A DNA stretch of 34,114 nucleotides from Propionibacteriales bacterium (GCA_025929075.1 JAICMS010000012.1:1-34114); one strand, 5' to 3'; positions 23,146 through 32,228 are shown, counted from the first letter of the stretch. Program-made: numbers and translations. The notes: generated by a model from the letters alone, not told the origin.

Positions 23146-24582
23146 GTGAGGCTTCGGGCGGACAAGAAACCCGAGACGTCCGAAGCCGGGCGCTCAGCAT
23201 CGGCTTCGACGGTGCGAGGGCAGGTCGGCCTGCCGCTGTCGCGTCGGGTCTCCGGCCTGGCGATGATCCTCGGGTTGCTGCCCGGGATGACCGCGCTGTT
23301 CGTGTCAACAGGCCGCGCGCTGTCGTTGGCGTCGATGCTGCTGCTGTACCTGCTCGCGGTGGTGCTCGTTGCAGTTGTCGGGGGGGCCGCCTTGGGCGTC
23401 ACCGGAGCCGTGGTCGCCAACCTGCTCGCCAACTGGTTCCTCACACCGCCCTATCACACCCTTGTCGTGGACCAGCGAGACGCTGTCATCTCACTCATCG
23501 TCTTCGGGCTCGTCGCACTACTGGTGAGCGTGACAGTGGAAATGGCAGCCCGGCAACGGGTCACCAGCGAGCGCCACCGGGTCGAGCTTCACGTGCTATC
23601 GCGGCTGGCCGCGGAGCCGATGAGTGAGGCCACCCTCCCGGCGATCTTGGCAGAGATCCGCGCTGCTTTCGGACTGACCACGACCGCAGTGGCCGACGAT
23701 GGCGAAGTGGTTGCGAGCGTCGGCCTCCCATCCTCCGGGCCACCGAGCGTTCGCGAGCCGCTCGCGGGCACAGCTGAGCTGTGGGCCTGGGGGCCGCCGA
23801 TGTTCGGCGCGGACCTGCACCTTTTGCGAGCGATGTGTGCGGCTGCGGCTCGCGCCTATGAGGGAGAAACGCTGGTTGAGCGTGCTGAGCAGGCAGAGCG
23901 GTTGGAGTCCGTTGACCAGGCGCGCGCAGCCCTCCTCGCAGCGGTCGGCCACGACCTCCGGACGCCCATCGCGACCACTAAGGCGGCGGTATCCGGACTC
24001 ACTACTGCACGGTCATCGCTGACGGTGCAGGAGCACTCTGAACTACTTGCAACCATCGAGGCCTCGACCAGCCGCCTTGATGACCTGGTCAGCAACCTGC
24101 TCGACATCAGCCGGCTGCAGGCTGGAGTGCTGTCCGTGCAGATGCAGCCGGTCGCCCTGGATGCCGCCGTCGCGCGGGCCGTCTTGCATGCGGAGTCGGC
24201 GAAGATCGACGTGGCAGTGCCCGACGACCTCCCACTCGCGTGGTGCGATCCCGTTCTGCTGGATCGGGTGCTAGCGAATCTCCTGGACAACGGCGTCCGA
24301 CACGCGGGCACCTCAGCGGCGGTCGAGATCTCCGCCGGCTGCCGGGAGGCCTCCAGACTGTGGTTGTGCGTCGCCGACCATGGCCAGGGCGTGCCGGTGG
24401 AGCGCTGGCCGACCCTCTTTTCGGCCCTTCAGCCATCGGCCGATTCGCAGCCCAGCGGCAGGCTTGGGCTGGGACTCGCGATCGTCCGCGGCTTCGTCGA
24501 CGCGATGGGTGGCACCGTGACCCCTTCAGAGACCCCCGGTGGAGGCTTGACGATGACCCTTTCGTTGGCTGTCGTGCGATGA
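23146..24582 (+). CDS. KdpD-like sensor histidine kinase without the N-terminal KdpD/USP domains
   Basis: A 478-aa membrane kinase. Four closely spaced helices (about residues 38-130, DUF4118 type, with ANLLANWFLTPPYHT as in KdpD) are followed by a GAF-like region (~150-240). The phosphoacceptor H-box is AVGHDLRTPIATTKAAVSGL, and the ATPase motifs are LLDNGVRHAG, VADHGQGVP and GLGLAIVRGFVDAMGG. The ~370-residue cytoplasmic KdpD N-terminal sensor and universal-stress domains are absent. The GTG start follows AAGG with a 7-base spacer and lies four bases after the permease. It pairs with the regulator 16 bases downstream. Confidence 0.88.
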   Translation: MRLRADKKPETSEAGRSASASTVRGQVGLPLSRRVSGLAMILGLLPGMTALFVSTGRALSLASMLLLYLLAVVLVAVVGGAALGVTGAVVANLLANWFLTPPYHTLVVDQRDAVISLIVFGLVALLVSVTVEMAARQRVTSERHRVELHVLSRLAAEPMSEATLPAILAEIRAAFGLTTTAVADDGEVVASVGLPSSGPPSVREPLAGTAELWAWGPPMFGADLHLLRAMCAAAARAYEGETLVERAEQAERLESVDQARAALLAAVGHDLRTPIATTKAAVSGLTTARSSLTVQEHSELLATIEASTSRLDDLVSNLLDISRLQAGVLSVQMQPVALDAAVARAVLHAESAKIDVAVPDDLPLAWCDPVLLDRVLANLLDNGVRHAGTSAAVEISAGCREASRLWLCVADHGQGVPVERWPTLFSALQPSADSQPSGRLGLGLAIVRGFVDAMGGTVTPSETPGGGLTMTLSLAVVR

Positions 24583-24598
24583 ACACTCCGAGGTCGAG

Positions 24599-25324
24599 TT
24601 GAGTCGGCTGCTGATTGTCGAGGACGACGAGGCGCTCGGCAGGGCGCTCGCCATCAACCTCAAGGTGCGCGGACACCAGGTGGTGGTGGCCACAAACGCT
24701 GCAACAGCGTTACGCATCGCCGCCGCAAGCCCGCTCGAGGCGGTCGTGCTCGACTTGGGCCTGCCCGACATGAGCGGAGTCGCCGTGATCACCGGGTTAC
24801 GAGGGTGGAGTTCGATACCGATCATTGTGCTGTCGGCCCGGGACGGGCAGCGGGACAAGGTAGCCGCCCTCGACGCCGGGGCGGACGACTATGTCACAAA
24901 GCCCTTCGGTATGGACGAACTACTGGCACGCATCCGGGCGGCCGTACGCCGAGCGGAGCCGGCTGCTCTCGCGGAGCCGGTCCTGAACATGGGCGATCTC
25001 ACCATCGACCTAGCTGCCAAGCGGGTACGTCGGTCCGGCTCGGACGTGCGGTTGACACCAACTGAATGGCATCTGCTCGAAGCGCTAGTGCGGCGGCCCG
25101 GCCGGCTGGTTAGTCACCGCCAGCTGCTCGAGGAAGTCTGGGGGCCGTCGTACTGGTCACAAACGAACTACCTCCGCGTCTACATGGCCCAGCTGCGTCG
25201 CAAACTCGAGGCGGATCCCGCCAAACCACAGCTGTTGATCACCGAGCCGGGCCTGGGCTACCGGTTCGAACCCAAGGACGCCGAGCGAAACGGCGCGCCG
25301 ACCGGAGCGGCGTCATCGGACTGA
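24599..25324 (+). CDS. KdpE-like response regulator
   Basis: A 241-aa OmpR-family regulator. The receiver is canonical: acidic pair EDDE near the N-terminus, phosphoacceptor Asp in AVVLDLGLPD and the conserved Lys in YVTKPFGMDELLARI. The winged helix has LTPTEWHLLEALVRRPGRLV, YLRVYMAQLRRKLE and a final EPGLGYRF. The TTG start has GAGG five bases upstream. It is the partner of the adjacent KdpD-like kinase and probably controls the potassium permease operon or a distant kdp locus. It is followed by a strong hairpin. Confidence 0.9.
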   Translation: MSRLLIVEDDEALGRALAINLKVRGHQVVVATNAATALRIAAASPLEAVVLDLGLPDMSGVAVITGLRGWSSIPIIVLSARDGQRDKVAALDAGADDYVTKPFGMDELLARIRAAVRRAEPAALAEPVLNMGDLTIDLAAKRVRRSGSDVRLTPTEWHLLEALVRRPGRLVSHRQLLEEVWGPSYWSQTNYLRVYMAQLRRKLEADPAKPQLLITEPGLGYRFEPKDAERNGAPTGAASSD

Positions 25325-25363
25325 ATCGAGCGTCGCCGGCTCACATTCATGCCTCCACGACAT

Positions 25364-25401
25364 TACCGTGAAGACCCCATGGTGGTGGCGTCTTCACGGT
25401 A
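25364..25401. terminator. 12-bp perfect hairpin, probable bidirectional terminator
   Basis: TACCGTGAAGAC (25364-25375) pairs perfectly with GTCTTCACGGTA (25390-25401) around a 14-base loop. It sits 39 bases after the KdpE-like stop, between that gene and the convergent lsr2. No T-tract follows. The remaining ~170 bases to lsr2 hold nothing I can call. Confidence 0.7.
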
Positions 25402-25573
25402 TTCCATCGTTCCAGGTCAGGCCCAGCTTTCGTAGTCGGCCACTGAAGGCTGCGCTATGCACACCCGCGAACAGCCAGCGGCCACGTCAGTGTTGTATGC
25501 CCATTGGCCGGAAGCCGACCACTGCTGTTGCCGGTGCGTACCAGCACCATCCGCGGGGTGTCTGCGGGCAGAG

Positions 25574-25924
25574 TCAGTGGGCCGTCTCGTACGCCTCCAC
25601 GATGCTGGCCGGAATCCGGCCACGAGGGCTCACGTCGTACCCGTTGTACTTCGCCCAGTCGCGGATAGCCTTAGTTTGCAACGGATCACGACGGGTGACG
25701 CCACGGCCATCGCGAGGCTCGGCGCGCCGACTGGTGCCTCCCACCCGTCGGCCAGCCCTGATGTAGGTCACCATCGCCGCCCGAAGCTTGTCCGCCGTCT
25801 TGCGATCGATGTCGATCTCGTACTGCTTCCCATCCAAAGCGAACGACACGGTCTCGCCCTCGTCGTGTGGCAACTCCTTGCCGGTGATGTCGTCGATCAG
25901 AACAGTGACCTGACGCTGCGCCAT
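25574..25924 (-). CDS. lsr2: Lsr2-family nucleoid-associated protein
   Basis: A 116-aa xenogeneic silencer of actinobacteria. The N-terminal oligomerisation domain (VTVLIDDITGKELPHDEGET, then FALDGKQYEIDID and AGRRVGG) and the C-terminal AT-hook-like DNA-binding domain (IRDWAKYNGYDVSPRGRIP, with the RGR minor-groove motif) are both complete. The ATG has AGAAGG six bases upstream. It is transcribed divergently from the chorismate mutase gene. It silences AT-rich, often horizontally acquired DNA; a transferred-looking island begins about 2 kb away, though no link is shown. Confidence 0.93.
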   Translation of the reverse strand: MAQRQVTVLIDDITGKELPHDEGETVSFALDGKQYEIDIDRKTADKLRAAMVTYIRAGRRVGGTSRRAEPRDGRGVTRRDPLQTKAIRDWAKYNGYDVSPRGRIPASIVEAYETAH

Positions 25925-26012
25925 CTCAGCCCTTCTCTCCGCGCGCTGGTGAGGAAGACGAAAAGCCTAACGATAACGACGCAGTCGGCTGGCCTCGGTT
26001 CCCAGCCCGCGG

Positions 26013-26029
26013 TTCAGCACGCTGCTGAA
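26013..26029. promoter_or_regulatory. Perfect dyad between divergent lsr2 and chorismate mutase genes
   Basis: TTCAGCA (26013-26019), CGC, TGCTGAA (26023-26029) is a perfect 7-bp inverted repeat in the 233-base divergent intergenic region. It could be an operator for either gene or an RNA hairpin in the chorismate mutase leader. No regulator is identified. Confidence 0.35.
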
Positions 26030-26157
26030 GTGACCGATCTCCGGGACGGCCCCACGCGCTGTCCGATGGGGGTCGTCACCTCTAGCTTTGGAGATACTGA
26101 ACCGGCACCCAGATGAGTTCGTTAGGAGTCGGGGGAACGCGTCTGAAGGAGGCAACC

Positions 26158-26541
26158 GTGGCTGTTCGTGCGGTGCGTGGAGCAACCCAACTGGAGACCG
26201 ACTCTCAAGAGCACATGCTCGAACGCGTCGCGGAGATGGTCCGCGACGTTATGGCTAGCAACGGGCTGGCGGTCGCGGACTTCATCTCGATCGTCTTCAC
26301 CGCGACAAGCGACCTGCACGCGGAGTTCCCCGCATACGTGGCTCGTCGACTGGGTTTCGACGACGTACCGCTGCTCTGCGCACGGGAACTCGACATCGAT
26401 GGAGCGATGCCCCGCGTTGTGAGGATGTTGGCGCACATCGAAACGGAGCTTCCGCGCGCGCAGATCACCCACACCTACCTCCATGGTGCGGCGGCGCTGC
26501 GTCGTGACCTGGCACGAGTGCATGCGCAGCCCGATGAGTGA
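26158..26541 (+). CDS. aroH: AroH-type monofunctional chorismate mutase
   Basis: A 127-aa enzyme converting chorismate to prephenate. VRAVRGATQLETDS at the N-terminus, FTATSDLHAEFPAYVARRLGFDDVPLLCARELDIDGAMPRVVR and a C-terminal TYLHGAAALRRDL match the trimeric AroH family, with active-site Arg (VRG) and the CARE segment visible. The GTG at 26158 is chosen for the strong AAGGAGG five bases upstream and the family-typical length. It overlaps the prephenate dehydrogenase gene by eight bases, giving a two-step route to 4-hydroxyphenylpyruvate and tyrosine. Confidence 0.92.
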   Translation: MAVRAVRGATQLETDSQEHMLERVAEMVRDVMASNGLAVADFISIVFTATSDLHAEFPAYVARRLGFDDVPLLCARELDIDGAMPRVVRMLAHIETELPRAQITHTYLHGAAALRRDLARVHAQPDE

Positions 26542-27421
26542 GGCGGCGGACCTGAGCGGGCCGATCCTGGTGGTCGGCACCGGGTTGGTGGGTACGTCGA
26601 TCGGCCTGGCCGCGACCAGAGCAGGCCTGCCGGTCTGGCTCTCCGACCTCGACAGCACCAACCTCTCCGCGGCCTGCGCACTCGGCGCCGGTACGGCGGC
26701 GCCGACGGATGCCTCTGCCCCGGTCGTGGTCGTCGCCGTACCCCCCGCTGATGTCGCCGACGCGGTGGTGAAGGCGCTGAGATCCGGAGCGGTTGTGACC
26801 GACGTCGCGAGCGTGAAGGCGGCGCCGGTCGTGGAGGTAACCGACCGGGTAGGCCCGCAGATGATGGCTCGTTACGTGGGAAGCCACCCGATGGCAGGCT
26901 CGGCGCGCTCGGGGCCATCGGCCGCCTCGGCGGACTTGTTTGTTGGACGCCCGTGGGTTGTCACGCCGAATCCGCACAGCGACCCGAGTGCGGTCCGGCT
27001 CGTCCATGCACTGATCCGGGTCTGTGGCGCACGTCCTGTGATGCTGTCGCCACACGAGCACGACGTGGCCGTCGCGGTCACCTCCCATGTGCCGCACCTC
27101 TTGGCGGCCCTCGCCGCCGGCCAGTTGGCGCAGGCGTCGCCCGAGCAGCTCGCTACATGCGGGCCAGGCGTCCGTGACGTCACCAGAGTCGCGGCCGCGG
27201 ACCCGGACCTGTGGCTGCAGATCCTCACTTCCAACAGCGAGGCCGTGAGCGACCAGCTGGCCACAGTGCGGCGGCAGCTAGACGAGATCATCGCGGCGCT
27301 CGCCGACTCCGATCGAGACCGTCTGCACAGGCTCCTCGCCCGTGGCGTCGCCGGAACACGCGCTATCCCGCCATCTCAGGACCAGCACAACATCCCCCGA
27401 ACAGGCTCGCCGCAGGGATAA
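26534..27421 (+). CDS. tyrA: Prephenate dehydrogenase
   Basis: A 295-aa NAD(P)-dependent enzyme that turns prephenate into 4-hydroxyphenylpyruvate. The Rossmann motif is GTGLVGTSIGLA. The substrate region has VGSHPMAGSARSGP, with the catalytic His in SHPMAG, then LSPHEHDVAVAVTSHVPHLLA, which carries the second conserved His. The C-terminal helical domain is complete, without an ACT domain. The ATG at 26534 overlaps the end of aroH; an ATG at 26522 is possible. Both genes form a small tyrosine operon. Confidence 0.93.
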   Translation: MSEAADLSGPILVVGTGLVGTSIGLAATRAGLPVWLSDLDSTNLSAACALGAGTAAPTDASAPVVVVAVPPADVADAVVKALRSGAVVTDVASVKAAPVVEVTDRVGPQMMARYVGSHPMAGSARSGPSAASADLFVGRPWVVTPNPHSDPSAVRLVHALIRVCGARPVMLSPHEHDVAVAVTSHVPHLLAALAAGQLAQASPEQLATCGPGVRDVTRVAAADPDLWLQILTSNSEAVSDQLATVRRQLDEIIAALADSDRDRLHRLLARGVAGTRAIPPSQDQHNIPRTGSPQG

Positions 27422-27424
27422 GCG

Positions 27425-27449
27425 CCGAGCTTTTGGTGGCGGAGCTCGG
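27425..27449 (+). terminator. Hairpin directly after tyrA
   Basis: CCGAGC (27425-27430) pairs with GCTCGG (27444-27449) around a 13-base loop, four bases after the tyrA stop. An overlapping perfect palindrome, CTCGGG-CCCGAG (27445-27456), could form an alternative stem. No T-tract follows. Confidence 0.45.
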
Positions 27450-27456
27450 GCCCGAG

Positions 27457-27718
27457 GGTGGACTCCGACAGAGTTGATGGCTAGGAACAGCAGCCACGCA
27501 TCCAGCGACAGCAGATCGGTAGCAGACGCCCCCTGCCCGCCCCGAGAAACGCACTCGTCTGCCGATGAGCGGGTCGAACGTGGGTGCGCGGCCCGAGCCG
27601 GATGCTGAGACTTGTTTGCAGGGTGCGGGCAGCGCACCCCGCGTCGCGCGGACGTACCGCGCGTATCTGGATTGGGACGGTTCAGCGCTGATCGGTTCGA
27701 GTTCGGTCGCGCTGGCCG
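27457..27718. other. Gene-poor stretch between tyrA and the IS256-like element
   Basis: About 260 bases without a convincing gene. A 7-bp hairpin, GGGTGCG-GGCAG-CGCACCC, lies at 27621-27639. A short open frame (YRAYLDWDGSALIGSSSVAL) runs into the insertion sequence, but I recognise no family and it may be the flank of an interrupted gene. Confidence 0.4.
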
Positions 27719-28811
27719 CGGGACTGTCCGATCAACGGTGTAAGTGGCTCGACACGCCGACCGGCTGGTTGGCGGGGAAGGGTCGCTGATGACCGAAACA
27801 CTGACGGGCATGAGCCCGTCGAGCATTGAGGAACTGATCGAGACACCAACGGTCGCGGAGGCGGCGGTCGCTGGCTCGCGGCCGGACTGCGTGGTGCTGG
27901 CTGAGCCGGTCGAGCCGTCGGCTGAGGAGCTGGCGATCGCCCGTGAGCTGGTCCGGTCCGCCCGCGCTCGGGGGGTGGCGATGACCGGTCCGGGTGGGAT
28001 GTTGAAGGCGCTGACCAAGACGGTCTTCGAGACCGCGCTTGATGAGGAGATGACCGAGCACCTCGGCTACGACAAGCATCATCCGTCCGGGCGTGGGAGC
28101 GGGAACTCGCGCAACGGGGTCCGGACCAAGACGGTGTTGACCGAGTCGGTCGGCCCGGTCGAGATCGAGGTGCCTCGGGATCGGGACGGCTCCTTCGACC
28201 CGGTGATCGTGAAGAAGCGGCAGCGACGGCTCGGAGGGGTCGACACGATCGTGTTGTCGCTGGTCGCGAAGGGCCTGACTACCGGCGAGGTGTCGGCGCA
28301 CTTCGAGGAGATCTACGGCGCCTCGCTGTCCAAGGACACCATCTCCAAGATCACCGACCGGGTGCTGACCGAGATGGCCGAATGGGCCGCGCGGCCGTTG
28401 GAGAAGGTGTACGCCGCGATCTTCATCGACGCGATCTACGTCAAGGTCCGCGACGGCCAGGTCGCGAACCGGCCGTTCTACGCCGCGATCGGGGTCGACC
28501 TGGCCGGCCACAAGGACGTCCTCGGGCTGTGGGCCGGCACCGGCGGCGGGGAGTCGGCGAAGTTCTGGATCCAGGTGCTCACCGAGCTGAAGAACCGCGG
28601 CGTCGACGACGTGTTCTTTGTCGTCTGCGACGGGCTCAAGGGGCTGCCGGACTCGGTCGCTGCAGTCTTCCCGCAAGCCACGGTGCAGACGTGCATCATC
28701 CATCTGATCCGCAACACGTTCCGGTACGCATCGAAGAAGTACTGGGGCCAGATCGCGACCGACCTCAAACCGATCTACCAGGCACCCTCGCGGGAAGCGG
28801 CGTGGGCGGCG
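27719..28811 (+). mobile_element. IS256-family insertion sequence, right end missing
   Basis: The left boundary is placed at GGACTGTCCGATCAACGGTG (27720 onwards). This resembles IS256-family terminal inverted repeats, which often contain a TGTCCGA-AACGGTGTAAG core. The transposase reading frame follows. The element is cut at about 28811, where it joins primase DNA; no matching right inverted repeat is found nearby. The junction carries GCGGCG, which could have served as microhomology. The left end is inferred from similarity, not from a target-site duplication. Confidence 0.65.
27789..28811 (+). pseudogene. IS256-family transposase, C-terminally truncated
   Basis: The ATG at 27789 has AAGGG about six bases upstream. 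The first ~340 residues are a good mutator-type transposase: EEMTEHLGYDKHHPSGRGSG, NSRNGVRTKTVLTESVGPVE, FIDAIYVKVRDGQV with the first catalytic Asp, DVFFVVCDGLKGLPDSV with the second Asp, and QTCIIHLIRNTFRY. After REAAWAA the sequence becomes antisense primase DNA and the frame runs on to a stop at 29028-29030. The C-terminal ~80 residues, which should contain the catalytic Glu, are missing. The protein cannot transpose the element. Confidence 0.88.
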
Positions 28812-31195
28812 TCCTCGTCCTTCCGTCGGCGAACGTCAGCCGATCCGCGAACGGGTTCACCACCGCCAACGGCTCCAAGAGACGTTGGGCGTCACAATGC
28901 AGGGACACGATCTGGTCGCGCTCCGTGCGGGCCGCCAGCCCCTCCAAGGTCTGCGCCCGGCGTTGGGCCGCGTGGATCGCTCTGGTCTGGTCCCGGTCCT
29001 CATCGACCGTCAACACCAGGCAGCGGTTGAGCAACTCCTCGTCGACGTCGATCGCCGTCGTGGTCAGCACGATCGCGGTCGGCCCGGTGACCTTGTAGGT
29101 GTGCGTCACCAACCGCCCGGACGCGGTGTCCTTGCCCGTCGACGCGATTGACAGCTCGCCCTCGGACTGGAGCAGCTTCAACGCATAGGCCGCCCTGCTG
29201 GCGCCCTCCTCCTCGGCGATCGACAGGACCTTGTGGGAAAGGTCCGACTCACCCAGGTAGAACAGCGACTGGCCCGTCATCGCTGAGAAGCTCACCCGGT
29301 CCTCGTCCGGGACGAAGCCCAGCACCGACTCCATCACCGCGCTCTTCCCAGCCGCCGACGTCGACTGCACGATCACCGCCAACGGCGACGGCAGCAGCCT
29401 GCTGACGGCGGTGAGGTAGCCGACCAGGCAGTTCACCGCCTCGCCGACCATCCCGACCCGGGCGAAGTCACCCTCGATCCTCTGGATGAGCTGCGGATCC
29501 CGAAGCAACTCGAGCGCCGCTTCGCGTTGGGCGCTGGTCAGCCGGATCTCGGGCTTCGCGGGCGCCTGCGCGACCGCGATGACTTCCTCGGCCTTCGCCT
29601 CGCACGCCAGCAGGACGCGGCCCAGGTCGGCCTTGATCACCTCGCCCTCGAACCTGAGTTCCTGCGCAGCCGACGCGACGAACGCAGCCCGCGCCCGCGC
29701 CGAATACAGATCCAGCGTGTCGACATGAAAGCCCGGCGCCGCATCGGTTCTCGGCCTGTCGGTCCGCGTGACCAGCAGGTTCACGCGCAGCACGTCGAAC
29801 GAGGACACCTTCTCCAAGCCGCGGACCCGCCACCGCCGTGTCCCGAGTTCGATCACCAGCTCGCGGCCCACAACAGCGCCCGCCGCCTCTTCGCCGGTCA
29901 GCTCGTCCTCGACGACGTCCTGCGGCTCGGCGGCTGCCGGCGGTGCGGGTGACGTGGCAGGGACCGCCACCGGCGTCGGCTCGACCGGCTCGGCCACGTG
30001 GGCGGGTGAGTCCAGCCCGGGTGGAACAGGAGCAGCCGGCGACTGGGAAGAAGCGGGACGGCTGGTGTCGAGCCAGGTGGCCTTGCGCAGGAACCGTCCC
30101 AGCACCTCGGTCGGATTGGTCGCCTGGACGGCGACCTCGTTGACGTCGGTGCCGCGAGGCAGCCCGACCCGGAACGTCTCGATGCCGGTTTCGGCGAGCT
30201 CAGCCGCCAACTGCCTGGCGCCGCGGTCGCCGGCCTCGTCGGCATCGAACGCGATCAACACCCGCCCGATCCCGTGCTTCTCGACAGCGGCCCGATGCTC
30301 GGGGGTCCAGCCGTCGGTGCCATAGGTCGCGGTCACGTGCCGGAACCCCGCGCACCACAACGTCAGCGCGTCGATCAGCGACTCACACACGATCAACTCG
30401 CTGGTGTCGGCGAAGGCGGCGATGTTGAAGACGCCGCGGTGCGGGCCGGGCAGGTAGAGGTGCTTCGGCGTCCCGGATCGCAGGTCGTCGCGGATCTTGC
30501 GGCCGTAGACCTCCCCGACCTGACCGTTCTCGTCGATGACGGGGATGACGAGGGATCCACGGAAGTGCTCGTGCCCGGTCGACCGCAGGACGCCGAGTGC
30601 CTGCAATCGGGAGCGGATCCGCTTGCCCTCCCGCAGCTGCGAGTTCGGCAGCCGGTAGCCCAGCGTCCGGTCCCCGAACCCCAGCCGGAACGTCTCGCCC
30701 GCCTCCGGGTGATCGATCTTCCGCCGAGCCAGGAAGCTCTTGGCTTCGTCGTGGGTGGCGAGGGGTCTCGGCGTAGTAGCCGACCACCGTGGCCAGCAGC
30801 TCCTGGTCCTCAGCATCCGGCTCGACCAGCGTCGGCAGCTTCGCCGTCGACGACCGCGCCGCCGGCCCGGTGCCCTTCCACGGCCGCGTCTGCGACAACG
30901 TCGACAACGCTGGTGACGACTCGCGCAGCAGCTCCACCGCGTGCCGGAAGCTCACGCCTTGGGCGGTCATCACCCAGTCGATCGGCCCACCACCGCGCCC
31001 GCAGGCGCCCAGGCAGTGCCACAGGTTCTTGGCCGGGGTCACGATCAGCGACGGCGTCGAGTCGTCGTGGAACGGGCACGCACCGACCAGGTCGTTGCCC
31101 TGCTTGCGCAACACGACGCCGCAGCCCTCGACCAGCCGCTCCACGGACACCTCTGCCTTCAACCGAGCGAGTTCAGTCTCAGGTATGCGCAGCAC
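28811..31195 (-). pseudogene. CHC2/TOPRIM primase-helicase, frameshifted and 3'-truncated
   Basis: The GTG start at 31195 has GGAGG five bases upstream. In order: a CHC2 zinc finger (CPFHDDSTPS...WHCLGACGRGGGPIDWV), a frame change in a GGGG run at 30762-30765 (one extra base; YYAET should continue LATHDEAKSFLARR), a hinge region (GTPKHLYLPGPHRGVFN), TOPRIM motifs (LIVCESLIDALTLW, RVLIAFDADEAGDRGA), a Pro/Ala linker, and an ATPase domain with Walker-A-like STSAAGKSAVMESVLGF and IAEEEGASRAAYALKLLQSE. It ends at NPFADRLTFADGRTRT, where relatives continue RRDHxKYL, because IS256 DNA takes over. The family looks like plasmid or integrative-element replication primases. It is divergent from an XRE gene. 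Confidence 0.82.
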
Positions 31196-31228
31196 CAGAA
31201 CCTCCGGGGCCTCGAAAACCTGTCAAGA

Positions 31229-31240
31229 AGCGCATACGCT
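31229..31240. promoter_or_regulatory. Small dyad in the primase/XRE divergent region
   Basis: AGCG-CATA-CGCT (31229-31240) is a short inverted repeat in the 94-base gap between the divergent primase and XRE genes. It is the only symmetric site seen there and so a possible operator for the XRE protein. It is short enough to be chance. Confidence 0.3.
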
Positions 31241-31289
31241 CTATCTAACACACTGTTTCCGATTCATGCCAGCAGAAGGGCGCACGACA

Positions 31290-31676
31290 ATGGACTCCCA
31301 CCCCGTCACCAACCTGCTGGAGCGTCTCGCCGCCATGGACTTCGCCCACCGCCTCGCCGCGGTCCGCAAACAACGCGGCCTGACCCAACAGTCGCTCGCC
31401 GATGCCGTCGGTGTCCACGTCACCCAGCTGCGTCGCTACGAAGCCGGCACCAACCAGCCCACCCTCGAGGTCCTCCGCGCGCTCGCCGTTGCACTCGCCG
31501 TCTCCGCCGACGAGCTGGTCTTCGACCCCGACGAACGCGGTCCCCAGGACGAATCACTCCGGCTGCACCTCGCCGCACTCGACCAGCTCGACCCCGACGA
31601 ACGCGCCGGCATCCGCGCCCTCATCGAAGGCGCCCTCCTACGCCACCAAGCACGCCGCCTGGCGCAGACCAGCTGA
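31290..31676 (+). CDS. XRE-family HTH transcriptional regulator
   Basis: A 128-aa protein with a Cro/CI-type helix-turn-helix (about residues 16-70): RLAAVRKQRGLTQQSLADAVGVHVTQLRRYEAGTNQPTLEVLRALAVAL. A C-terminal helical segment has DERGPQDESLRLHLAALDQLDPDERAGIRALIEGALLRH. The ATG at 31290 has GAAGGG nine bases upstream; an ATG at 31266 is an alternative. The gene is divergent from the primase pseudogene, as a control gene of a mobile element would be. Its stop abuts the stop of the convergent KptA gene with no gap. Confidence 0.85.
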   Translation: MDSHPVTNLLERLAAMDFAHRLAAVRKQRGLTQQSLADAVGVHVTQLRRYEAGTNQPTLEVLRALAVALAVSADELVFDPDERGPQDESLRLHLAALDQLDPDERAGIRALIEGALLRHQARRLAQTS

Positions 31677-32228
31677 CTACTCCGCGATTTCGATGTACCG
31701 CGCGGGGACGCTGTCGGCGAGCCACACCAACTCGTTGCCTTCGTGGAAGCTCGTCCCGGCCGAAGCCGCACCGGCGGCGTCGATCGTCAGGACGACCGGG
31801 CTCGCGCTCTTGCGCCGGCCGACCATAACGGCGGTCTCTCGGTCCAGGGACAGGTGCACGAACTGGCGTTGCATGGGCAGCAGCCCATCGGTCTTGATCA
31901 CTACCCAGGTCTCCGGCGCGGTCCCGTGGAACAGCCGCGCTGGCGGCGTCACCGACCGTCGATGGATGCGGCCCGGGACCGAGTGACCGTAGAGCGCTCG
32001 AATGCGATCACCATCGAGTTCGTGCCGGCGTTTCGTGGCCGTCCCGATCATCTGCTCCAGCGCGTCACGGTTGACCGTCGCCCAGTCGCCGCCAGTTTCG
32101 CGCAACGCCGCCAACAGCTGCTCGACCGGCGCCCAGCCCTCCTCATCCAGTTCCAGCTCGTAGAGCCACGGCTCGTGGCGCAGGGCATGAGAGACCGCCC
32201 GGCTCAGGTCGGAATCGCTCAGCGTCAC
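31677..32228 (-). CDS. kptA: RNA 2'-phosphotransferase (Tpt1/KptA family)
   Basis: A 183-aa NAD-dependent enzyme that removes an internal 2'-phosphate from RNA, forming ADP-ribose 1'',2''-cyclic phosphate in characterised relatives. The active-site Arg-His-Arg-Arg set is visible: SRAVSHALRHEPW (Arg-His), DGDRIRALYGHS (Arg) and MQRQFVHLSLDRETA (Arg). The N-terminal winged helix (DEEGWAPVEQLLAALR) and C-terminal ART-like domain (LFHGTAPETW, ELVWLADSVPARYIEI) are complete. The GTG start overlaps the preceding stop (GTGA), with GGAGG about 12 bases upstream. It is the last gene of the toxin/immunity operon. Bacteria lack the yeast-type ligation that makes its classical substrate, so its target here is open. 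Confidence 0.9.
   Translation of the reverse strand: MTLSDSDLSRAVSHALRHEPWLYELELDEEGWAPVEQLLAALRETGGDWATVNRDALEQMIGTATKRRHELDGDRIRALYGHSVPGRIHRRSVTPPARLFHGTAPETWVVIKTDGLLPMQRQFVHLSLDRETAVMVGRRKSASPVVLTIDAAGAASAGTSFHEGNELVWLADSVPARYIEIAE

Noticed and set aside
21356-23149. 597-codon frame overlapping the potassium permease
   Set aside because: A +1/-1 shadow rich in Arg and Gly; the permease frame carries the recognisable helices and motifs.
27565-27789. Independent 74-residue gene before the transposase
   Set aside because: No ribosome-binding site that I can defend, and its frame runs through the IS left end into the transposase region; no family recognised.
30762-30765. Programmed frameshift in the primase gene
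   Set aside because: A GGGG/CCCC run with no slippery heptamer or clear stimulatory structure, in a gene already truncated by IS DNA; decay or a sequencing error is simpler.
29768-31248. Plus-strand open frames across the primase region
   Set aside because: Antisense shadows; the minus strand carries the CHC2, TOPRIM and ATPase motifs.
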